DNA of 64,000 nt from Asparagopsis taxiformis (Eukaryota; Rhodophyta; Florideophyceae; Bonnemaisoniales; Bonnemaisoniaceae): assembly GCA_030407315.1 (NCBI GenBank), contig JALQPE010002458.1:1-64000 (forward strand), written 5' to 3'. How positions within the stretch are numbered: the first letter of the stretch is position 1; the number at the start of each line of letters is the position of its first letter. Shown here piece by piece: positions 41,787 to 50,826 of the stretch. Both the position numbers and the translations under genes were made by a program. A model generated the notes under the pieces. That model had not been told where the DNA came from and ran no database searches. It saw nothing but the letters and a program-made list of their open reading frames with translations.

Positions 41787-42360
41787 ACCAACAGCCGTCC
41801 AAACCATCCTCCCGTGATGTTCCCTACTTCACACTTCGCTTCTCATGTGAGACAGCAGGGAGTTTCGTCCTTCTCCCATCTTGGTAAAGGTACCTTTACC
41901 AAGAAGGGAGAAGGACGAAACTCCCTGCTGCTTACAGCTGAAGCCGTTTACCAGGGTTCCTTACAGCAAAGTCATCGTTACGATGACTTTGCTGTAAGAA
42001 AACAAATCATTACAGCAGCCACGATTTCTTTACCGGGTAAAAAATTGTGGCCGCTGTAATGAAACGTTTTCTTACAGCAAAGTCATCGTAACGATGACTT
42101 TGCTGTAAGGAACCGTTTCCTTGCAGTGGCCAAAGAATTTTTTACCGGGTAAAAAATCAGCAAGAAATTTTACCGGGTAAAAAATTGTGGCCGCTGTAAT
42201 GTTTTGCTTTCTTACAGCAAAGTCATCGTTACGATGACTTTGCTGTAAGAAAACGTTTCATTACAGCGGCCACAATTTTTTTACCCGGTAAAGAAATCAT
42301 GGCTGCTGTAATGATTTGTTTTCTTACAGCAAAGTCATCGTAACGATGACTTTGCTGTCA
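41787..42360. repeat. family B element end, long palindrome and four-copy array
   Basis: An end sequence (CAACAGCCGTCCAAACCATC onward) contains a 78-bp near-perfect palindrome at 41853-41930 centred on GGTACC (arm start CAGCAGGGAGTTTCGTCC). Then come TTACAGCTGAAGCCGTTTAC and 37-bp copies at 41961 (T), 42072 (A), 42212 (T) and 42324 (A). It lies beyond the 3' end of the ParB-methyltransferase-SET gene. Confidence 0.88.
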
Positions 42361-42665
42361 GCATCCCCGGTAAACGGCCCGCACTGTAATGGGGTGACTG
42401 CTTCTCCTACATCGCTCTGTTACTGGTGTTCTACATGCTGCGTTGCTACACAATTTCGCACTCACATCTTTCTAGTTTCTCTCCCTTTCGTATCCATAGG
42501 TATAGCAGTTGAAAAGTGGATAGTTTGCACTCCAGGCCGCAGATGCCTTCCTGCAGTCATGTCACGATTGTTGTAGTGTAGTCTATAATATCTAGCGCTC
42601 TTGGAAGATGATGCACAGTCTATTGTCTCTGTCAATGCGTGTTTACTCAAATCTATCAAAGTAGC

Positions 42666-45428
42666 TCAGTTAGCTGGCCAATATTTTCTACCATAGTCAG
42701 CAAATATCTCCTCATCAGCTTCAACGTCTCTGGTCAGAACGACCTTGACAGCATGGGGATTCTTGATATTCGAAGCAAAGTCCGGTTTGTCTATGGCATC
42801 GCCTTGTCGAAACTCGGCTGACTGTGTTCGACTCACCTCGGTCGCTTTCTCCGTTCCGTCAATGACCCGACAATCATTGAGGTAGCTGGTACAATTATAG
42901 ACCGCTGGAACGAGCCAGACCTTCCGAACAGGTGCACCCCTCCCTATGTACGTGGTTTCCAATTCCATGTTGTAGTCCTGGAACCTCTGTCCTGTGCACC
43001 CAAATCCTTCCGGGCCGTACATCACTGATCTCTGCGGTTCCGAGTCTCGAATCTTCGCATAGAAAATCGTCCCGTTGTACCAGCCAATGACCGTCCCCTT
43101 CTTCAGTTTCTTCGCCGCGAATACGCCAAACCCACCACCTCTTACCTCCGATTGCGAAACATAGACACCGTAGAATGCGGCATCAGCAGCCAGAATCGCG
43201 TCCGGGTCTATGCTCCAAAACGAGTGCATGTCCTCGGCCGGCCACTGGTCCATAGGCACCCCGCTCAATCTGTGAAGCATAGAACCGTCCTTCTTCATTG
43301 ACGCAACGAACACAAGCAGATGGTTCGGCAATGCTGTCACAGCAGGTAAACCTTCTGGTGCATCTGAGATGTGCTTCTGACGAAGCCTTGGAGCTTTTCC
43401 TGTGACCGGTACCGACTCGTCCCCAAGAATACTCTCCACCTCACGCTGCAAGATCCCCCCATATCGCCCGGCTTTCACCTCACTGACGAAAGCATGCAGT
43501 ATCCACTCCTGCGATGCATCGTGGCACCTTTTTTCCTTCTCACACCCAATGAACCGACGATACGTACCATCCCTCAACGTCATACACGCTATGGCTGTGC
43601 TGTATGTTCCCGAGAAGAAATCCATCACGATATCGTTCTGCTTCGAAAATCGTTCCAGAAGCTCACGAAGAGTGGTCAACGCCTTCTGCTCATGGCGCAG
43701 TCGGTTGTTCTGCCCATCGTATTGAGCTTCACCAGCCGACAACCTCGGAACGTTGTCAATCGCGTTGGTGAACCCAGGGTGCCTCGATATGTCCGGATTG
43801 TGCAACCTGTAATCCACCATATCGTATGCAGCCATACCCTTCCCCCGCTTATACGCATGGATAACGAAATCGTGCATATTATGCAGTGTGCACGTTTTCG
43901 TCGATGGATTGGACGTAAAGCTGTGTGGTCGGCGAGATAGCACGACTGGAACACTGTCCACAATCATCTTGCCAGGCTCGGCATTTCTGATTGCATCCAT
44001 CCATGCCACGAGTTGGCGCACGCTGGAATAGATTAGAGCATGACCGCCAGGCCGAAGAACTCGAACTATTTCACACGCAACACTCGCCAACTCTTCCGGC
44101 TCCAGAATATCGTACTCCGAGTTTTCTCTGCCGCCTTCCCGCCTCGTGTTGAATGGAGGATCAGTGAGCACAAGCTGAACACTGTCCTCCAACACGCCAT
44201 CTTCCAGGAAACTAATTTTGTCCTCCACCTCTTTGGCTACATCAGTAGCGTCACAATTCACAGTGTGAATGTAACGCCCCATCACAGCTTCCAGCTTGGT
44301 GACATATTCTGGCTTGGATTCCTTTCCGACGTCAACGAGCGGTGCTTCTGTAGGCGATACAGTGTCAACCTCCATAGCGTCATCCTCGGCCGCACCTTCT
44401 CTTGTTGCTGTTTCGCTAGCAACCGCCGCATTATCGTCCTCTCCACCACCGCGCTCCAGCCTAGCCTTCTTCCTCTGTGGCTCCAGACTATCCTCTTCTA
44501 TATCCTCGCTGCCATTGTTTGGCACTGCTGCGGATATTTCCATCTGCGCAGGTGCACCTTCAAGGATGCCAGGCTCGGGCGTATCCTCAAGACTGTGCAA
44601 CTCATCCATGGTCAGAGGAAGCTTTCGTTGCTCTCGGGTTCGCAATAACCAAGCCTTCAGCCTCCTCTGACCATCCAGGGCATGAGACGTGTTCAACTTG
44701 GCTCGCATGAACGAGTTCAATCCGAACTTGTCAGGAGTGTCGAAAAGCAAGGCTCGAAGTCTCTGCATCAGCTGACCACGCTCGGCGAACACATTCACCT
44801 CAGTGACACATTGGCGTATCGACATCAGGAAGGCGCTTGTCAATGATCGCAGCCTTGCATCCACAGCCACTGGAAGGTCGGCACAGAACCCGTTTTCACT
44901 GTCTACAGTTTTCGGGACAATGGTCAGGTTTTTCCGATGCTCCTCGACCGCGCAGCCATCAGACCGATTCGGGAGTGACCTGAAGCAAAGGCTCGCAGGA
45001 TCGAATACCATGAACGGCCAGCACATCGATTCAACATCCTCATACCCCAACACTCTTGCCCCGGTATCCCACGCAGCTAACACACGGTCGACAACAAATC
45101 CAAGCTGGTTGGCTTGCGCACTGGATGTTGCAATTCCAACCATTCCACCACCACCAATGGCCCCGGATGTGGCTCTGGCCCGCCTAGATGGCACACTGCC
45201 CATCTCCTTACTGCGAATAGCCAAGATACACTGGCACATCATAACCATCAGCCTCCTGAACCGCTTCTGGCTAGCCTGCAAAGAATCTTGCATGTCGGAT
45301 GTAGCGCCGTCCAGAAAGTACCTGCTCGAAAGCAGTTCGCGGTTCAGTGGAGAGGACAATTCTCCGCGGGGTGTCTTGCCAAACATTTCGACGGCACGAG
45401 AACTAGTCACCCCACCTGTTTCGGAAAC
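42666..45428 (-). pseudogene. DNA methyltransferase (beta class) + SET domain (copy B)
   Basis: A continuous frame of about 920 codons without an ATG near its start; it joins the ParB-like frame upstream across a break at about 45407-45433 (a GGGG run), so the original gene was one. A helical part (VLAAWDTGARVLG) leads to a linker with a basic cluster (EPQRKKARLERG), then LVLTDPPFNTRR (motif IV, D about 417 counted from codon 45410), GGHALIYSSVRQLVAW, and DFFSGTYSTAIACM (motif I, D about 597). Motif order IV then I marks the beta class; DPPF fits N6-adenine transfer. The last about 165 residues form a SET domain: SEVRGGGFGVFAAKKLKKGT, GWYNGTIF, NCTSYLNDCR, and ADEEIFADYGRKYW. All core motifs look intact, so the only visible defects are at the 5' end. 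Confidence 0.75.
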
Positions 45429-46132
45429 TCAACCATCCTCGGAGAATTACCCATCTCTGCATTGAGTCCCCATGCATGACAAAACATTTGCCACAGACGC
45501 AAATCAATCGCACTCGAATCTTCTGCTCGGTGATACGGCCGAAGCACAGCCAGGATAGACATGCATGAGCTGTACTGCGGTTTACCACTCAGGCTTGAAG
45601 CAATTTGGCCGCTTGGATCGCAGGATTTGATCCAGCCCAACACATCGGCCATCCTCACAGACGAAATATGAGCGTACTTGTCCTTTCCTTTTTGGACCCA
45701 GTACTCGTCTCTGAGATCAACGGCGATCATCAGATACTCAACAAACATCATGCGCCTTTGCAGGCCTGCAATGTCGTTGGATGTCGTCGCTCTCACACGG
45801 TCCAGCACAACAGCAGTACTGCTGTTGGTGTCCGCCACGATAGACTCTTCTCGCATAGGAATCGTAACGCCAGGAGGAAAGACGCCCTTCTCCATTCCAC
45901 GTACAATTGCCATGCAGCGGTGCGCTCCATCCAATATCTCCAGAACGCCTTCTCGAAACCTGCCAGTCACGGGATGAGCTGTGTCATAACCGCTGTTGCG
46001 AATGCTCTCCATGAGCGCTTCCACATGACTTGCATCAACATCGCGAATCGATACGAATTTGCTGACTTGATTGGGGTCGATGAACACCCATCAGTCGTGC
46101 TTTTCACCGTGATTGTGGAACGTTCCTTCCAT
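45407..46132 (-). pseudogene. ParB-like N-terminal domain of methyltransferase-SET gene (copy B)
   Basis: An ATG at 46132 opens MEGTFHNHGEKHD, then an in-frame TGA (46093-46091), then WVFIDPNQVSKFVSIRDVDA, a clear ParB-like start. The domain continues with SHVEALMESIRNSGYD and EILDGAHRCMAI (the DGxHR motif), then helices (MADVLGWIKSCDP). The frame ends at TGA 45409-45407, one frame away from the methyltransferase. The TGA at codon 14 fits CGA to TGA. If the stop and the frameshift are real, the protein is not made in full; sequencing error or recoding remains possible. Confidence 0.7.
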
Positions 46133-46645
46133 GGCGAACAAAGGTAGAGTTTTTAAGAAAGGGATAGTTGGTTGCTGCTTGACCAGGGTGGCGCAAAGCA
46201 GAAGTTGGTTGTTTAAAACAAAGTGTCACCGAGTGGTAGCACTTCGGTGGCTGTTTCCTTTCCACCCCTGTCCGAACCTTTACAAGATAACTACATCGAC
46301 TGTTAGCTCAATAATCAATGTAATACTAAAGTAATACTCAAAATATTTTTCCATGCAATTTATTGGGCCCCGTAACAACTCTAAGCGTATCTTTGTAGTC
46401 CAATCGTATGCATCCGACATTCACTTCTAGAACGATTATTCACATCAAATTTTATGCTGCAATCAGTTCATGGCAGACATCATCCACACTGACGTGTCAA
46501 TTTTGTCAATTGTCCATTCTATTTCTACACCACCTAAACATCTCTTCTGGACCTTTCCAATCCCCCTAGTATATACTACTCTTTAGCAGAAGGTAACGGT
46601 TAGGCTTTCACTACTACAACAATTCTATCCCATAGCTATCCCAAC
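46133..46645. other. divergent intergenic region
   Basis: It separates the minus-strand ParB-methyltransferase-SET gene from a plus-strand gene, so promoters for both should lie here. It is AT-rich in the right half; no specific motif is claimed. Confidence 0.4.
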
Positions 46646-48007
46646 ATGCTTCCTCTCGCTCCAAACGACGTTATAGAAGTTCAATGGGAACTTCGGCCGT
46701 TTGGGAGGAAACGAAAAATTGTGTGGTGGTCTGCAATCGTCAAGGAAATTACTCAGGTCAAGACTGAAACAGATCCATTCCTCCATGCATTTCTCGAATA
46801 CAAAGCTGAATATGGTTTCGACTCTACCCTTTCTCAAGTCAAGATTTCAGATCGTAACGAGCTCGTCGACAAGGATTCCGGAAGGGTTCTCCCGTGGCGA
46901 AGTGGTGAGCTTCGCAGTATGGACTCACCTGCATCCCCAGCAGAGAGAGACCCGGACTATAGCATTGACCACACTCGCCACCGCCACCGCGGCATCCTTC
47001 AAGATTGCTCGGCGGATAAAATGAAGAAGACCATAGCAGAAATGCTGGCAAGATTGGAAAAGCTGGAGTCAGCTGCCAAACATCCTCTTCCCCCTCCATT
47101 CGATTCCAACAGCTCCATGACCTCCTCTGCTCTGACTGTATGTAGCATTCTGTTTCAGAAGCTTGGTGTGTACACGGACAAGCCCCTCTCCCTCCGGATG
47201 ACAAAATCCGAGTACTCCAGGGGAATGCGACAAACATCGCAAGAAGAAATCAGAGTACAGGCTGACTGCTCCCTTGCTCAATTCCGCACTATTGCCATTC
47301 AATGCAAGGCGAAAGAGAATCGTGACGTTCTCTTCCTGCCGTCCTTTGAGGACATCACCTTTCCCTCTGGAAATGAGTCGGATCTTTCCATCATTTTCCC
47401 CACCTTTCAGGCACTATGTGACTCCATAGGTACCTCGCAACACGGGTTCCAGAAAATATTGGTGAAGAGCAGGGCGGAACGCGATGGAGGCAGCTCATCG
47501 ATTGTCCGAATTTTAGGAAATCTAGTCGACGTTGATTGCTCTCATGATGCTCCTTCTTCCGCATTTCTCGTCGGCTCATCTGCTTACGTCCTGTCCAGCC
47601 CAGACCAACGTATGACAGTTCTTTGCAGAGACTCCTACGAGTTTGACCATGTCAACAATACATTTTTACATCCCCTATGTCTTAGCCAACTATCACAGTC
47701 TAGCATCGTGGACTCTTTCCACCTACGTGATAAGGCTACTGTTACTTATGGAGCAACGTTTTCGTTACTGTGGAGACGTATTCAGCGCCGAGCTTGTTAC
47801 AGCACTTTCCAGCCTCTATCAACCGCAGAGACGTTTGGTACACTACATCTACGCTTACCTTGCTGTATTTTCAGTGGTACTACTATATGCCAGGAGCTTG
47901 AAGACATTGGCTATGAGGCTATCTCTCGTCTTGGCTTCAATGCGGATTCAGACACTACCCACCCACCCTCTCCTCCACCTGCCACCTGCAGTCCGGAGCA
48001 AAAATGA
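46646..48007 (+). CDS. unknown 453-aa protein with Tudor/chromo-like N-terminus
   Basis: A complete frame from ATG 46646. The first about 85 residues (IEVQWELRPFGRKRKIVWWS, AIVKEI, FLEYKAEYGF, VKISDRNELVD) have the spacing of small beta-barrel chromatin readers such as Tudor or Agenet domains; this is a visual guess. A short coiled coil follows (MKKTIAEMLARLEKLESA), then a globular Ser/Leu-rich region without a recognised family and a Pro-rich tail. It is divergent from the ParB-methyltransferase-SET gene and convergent with the family X gene at 48492. A chromatin-reader role would fit the neighbours, but is not shown. Confidence 0.5.
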   Translation: MLPLAPNDVIEVQWELRPFGRKRKIVWWSAIVKEITQVKTETDPFLHAFLEYKAEYGFDSTLSQVKISDRNELVDKDSGRVLPWRSGELRSMDSPASPAERDPDYSIDHTRHRHRGILQDCSADKMKKTIAEMLARLEKLESAAKHPLPPPFDSNSSMTSSALTVCSILFQKLGVYTDKPLSLRMTKSEYSRGMRQTSQEEIRVQADCSLAQFRTIAIQCKAKENRDVLFLPSFEDITFPSGNESDLSIIFPTFQALCDSIGTSQHGFQKILVKSRAERDGGSSSIVRILGNLVDVDCSHDAPSSAFLVGSSAYVLSSPDQRMTVLCRDSYEFDHVNNTFLHPLCLSQLSQSSIVDSFHLRDKATVTYGATFSLLWRRIQRRACYSTFQPLSTAETFGTLHLRLPCCIFSGTTICQELEDIGYEAISRLGFNADSDTTHPPSPPPATCSPEQK

Positions 48008-48491
48008 TAAAGCACACCTATCCGTAGTTATCCTGTTCCTGGGTATTCCATTCTAGAGCTCCTGTGGCCATCAATTTCTAGTAAAGACGGATACCCTCGC
48101 CCCTTCTTACTTCGACTATTCCACTACCTGTCTCTGCGCTTTTCCTTCGACTTGACACTATCGTCTGACTGGTTTCCTGATGTCTCGCATCTATCTACTT
48201 CCATCTATTACAAAATTCAACTCAACAGAAATTTTATTTCTTCATTCTTCGTCTACTACACCGAAACTGGTTTCATCCGATACTACTCCCCTTCATTCTC
48301 GATTTCATCATCGACGAATACCTTCACATATTCTGCATCTCCTCCGTCCTCTTCCATAGACCTGAAGCTCTCCTCCAGCACTGATTCCCCCCCCATCGTC
48401 TACATTCAGTTCTTCATATCTATCACGCGATATAGTCAAAACCTCCTCATTCATGAACCGACTACTCACCCGCTCCCCGGAAGAAGCAGTT
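48008..48491. other. 3' region between convergent genes
   Basis: The segment is pyrimidine-rich on the plus strand; one 145-codon frame is Ser/Thr-rich and has no features of a real protein. Confidence 0.4.
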
Positions 48492-49391
48492 TCACTGCTT
48501 CATTGATTTCCCGGATTGCGCTCCTTCCACCTCTGTTCCACTTTGAAATTTCAAAATCGTTCGGAACCCGTATGCAAGTATGTAGATGAATTGCAAGGAG
48601 TATTCTGAACGTCGCAGGAACATGTTCTTATCAGAACATTGCGTGTAGGCGACTGCAAAGTTCAGTGCAACCTCTACTAAATTGATCCTCCTAGTCAAAA
48701 ACCTCTTGTCCGGTTCTCCAATTATTTGAACTTCGTACTCGACTTTGAATAGCATTTCTTTTCGCACTGCAATGAAGTCGCGAAGAATCTTCATATTCTT
48801 GTCATCCATTGCTGCACGCTCCGCTGCATTCATTTTCCTCTGCGCCGAGTACAGACTTGGAACTGACTCAATGTCCAGCCCACCGTCGTGCAAAAGATGC
48901 TCCATTCGGACTGAACCTTGAAACCCACTGTATAGAACGAATCCAAGATCTCGGATGAACCGGTTTCGCACATGATCTCTGGACTTGTTCATAAACCCGG
49001 TCACTGCCGTGAGTGCCGATTTCATCACAGTGATGCCTACCTCCTTTCTGTGCAACGGCCCATTCTCACCAACCTTTCTTCGCTTCTGCTTTCGAGCGGC
49101 CCCATCACTTCCCTCGGACGTCCCATGCATTCCATCCATGCGAGCAGAGTCCGTTCCGCGAATTGTCTCCTCAATGGTCCCGGTAGTCACATACCCCCGC
49201 GCCCTCCACCGTTCGATACCTTCCGACGTTCCATTGGAGCTGGAACGGTCTCCTCTCTCTCTGAAAGAATTGTTTTGACACGTATTCTTGATTAAAGAGG
49301 TCACAACTTGGCAGCGCAATTCAATGTGGTTCCGGCCGACAAGCGTCCTATTGAACACATCCTTTCGCTCATTGCTCTGCCTGGCGAACAT
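48492..49391 (-). CDS. family X protein, 299 aa, unknown function
   Basis: A complete frame from ATG 49391 (MFARQSNERKDVF). The middle has a nuclear-signal-like ARKQKRRKVGENG. The C-terminal half is helical (VMKSALTAVTGFMNKSRDHV, LRDFIAVRKEMLFKVEYEVQ) and aligns by eye with the last frame of the broken gene at 23007-24291. No known domain is recognised. Its position next to cassette B, like its relative next to cassette A, suggests a recurring partner of the ParB/methyltransferase/transposase set. Confidence 0.5.
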   Translation of the reverse strand: MFARQSNERKDVFNRTLVGRNHIELRCQVVTSLIKNTCQNNSFRERGDRSSSNGTSEGIERWRARGYVTTGTIEETIRGTDSARMDGMHGTSEGSDGAARKQKRRKVGENGPLHRKEVGITVMKSALTAVTGFMNKSRDHVRNRFIRDLGFVLYSGFQGSVRMEHLLHDGGLDIESVPSLYSAQRKMNAAERAAMDDKNMKILRDFIAVRKEMLFKVEYEVQIIGEPDKRFLTRRINLVEVALNFAVAYTQCSDKNMFLRRSEYSLQFIYILAYGFRTILKFQSGTEVEGAQSGKSMKQ

Positions 49392-49429
49392 CAGCGTATT
49401 GATTAGCTGGCACGTCTGTGTTCTCGGAA

Positions 49430-49660
49430 ATGGACGCGGACGTCCACAACCTCTAGTACACCTAGTATTACTAGGCGGACGTCCATGTTCTCCAGTATTT
49501 TTGGATGTCCGCCTAGAACCGGACGTCCATGCGGTCTAGTACGTCTAGTATTACTAGGGCGACATTCATTGTTTCTAGTACCACGGATGTCCCCCTCGGG
49601 ATGGACTTCCGCCATGTCTATGTCCACCTAGGACGGGCGCCGGTTCAGAAATTCAAAAAT
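49430..49660. repeat. diverged direct repeats rich in GGACGTCC
   Basis: CTAGTACACCTAGTATTACT at 49452 and CTAGTACGTCTAGTATTACT at 49536 are direct copies about 84 bp apart, embedded in several GGACGTCC or GGATGTCC words. No gene is supported. Confidence 0.6.
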
Positions 49661-49994
49661 TTCGACCCCAGAAATTTCTGCCGCCGTGCTCGACATGGAT
49701 GTCCGCATCCATCACGGCGACCACTCTATTTTTCCTTGTCGGTCGACTCCAATTTCGTCTTTAATTTTTTCATCCTATCGCTCACACCCCCTTCCTGTTG
49801 GTGCTCACCTCCCCCGTACTGTACCTCAAACACCCCCAATACCACTCCAGCACGCATTTTCAGCTACCTATCCCCGCTTCCACGGTGCACACCTCCATTC
49901 CATACATCCTTTTCTGCTCTACCGTACAGATTTCGTATAACCAGTCCTCATAATACCTCAGAATAGGGCAAAAACACCCCCTATCTCCTCGACC

Positions 49995-50734
49995 ATGGTC
50001 TTCCCCATCACCTTTGAAACGTATTGTTCTTCAATACCCTCTCTCCTCTACCTTCAACCCCTCTCCTTCGCCCTCTCCACAAACTTCCCCTGCAGCTTAC
50101 TCTTCCAAAACCTCTCACTCCCCATCCCGTACCCGACCTGCTACACCCCTCCCTCCCTCAGCTGCTCCATGCCCCCACGCCATCCGCATCTTCGATACCG
50201 TATACACCACCACCACCTGCCCACGCTCCCGCTCCCCCGCCGTCTCCCCAGAAACCTCCCCGCTCTGAAACACATATCAACCCCCCACTTCGCACCCTTC
50301 CTCCACTCCCCTCCCTCCCAAATACAATAACCCCCTTCTTCTCCATCACATCCCCACTCACCACAGCCAGAACAGACGCCACCCCTCCCCTTCTTTCTCC
50401 TCACTTTCCTAAAACCCCTCCTCTCGGCGACTTCAACCGCACCCTCCTACGGTCCCACCTAAACACCTCCTCCGCCCTCACTACCCCAACACCCGCAGCG
50501 TCTCCCAATCCCCATAATATGCTTGTCGGCACTCCTCTCCGAATCACACTCCATTCTAAACCCGCACTCCGTACATTTCCACCTCCCCCTGTACCATCCC
50601 AAGATTCCATCCCCCCACAGAACACATCTTCATACCACAGAAGAATTTTCTTCCTCTCATACCTCATCCTTAAAACCAACACTGATTTCGCTATGAACAG
50701 AACGTACTTTCCAAACCAGAATCCAACTTTCTGA
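49995..50734 (+). other. pyrimidine-rich open frames, possible Pro/Ser-rich protein
   Basis: The plus strand is strongly C- and T-rich, so all frames stay open. One frame reads SSTFNPSPSPSPQTSPAAYS, and another runs 50024-50734 with Pro-rich sequence ending NQNPTF. This may be a disordered protein gene with a frame break or simply a pyrimidine-biased tract. No domain is visible. Confidence 0.25.
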
Positions 50735-50826
50735 AGTTGATTGAACATGAGAGATGTTTTTTCATATTGATTGAATAGGATAACAAAGTTGATTGAACTA
50801 CTCGTGTCGTCGAAGACGAGGCGTTT

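Noticed and set aside
30881..42360. Regularly spaced palindromes as CRISPR arrays
   Set aside because: Spacers are themselves repeated and palindromic, no cas genes are present, and the window is eukaryotic.
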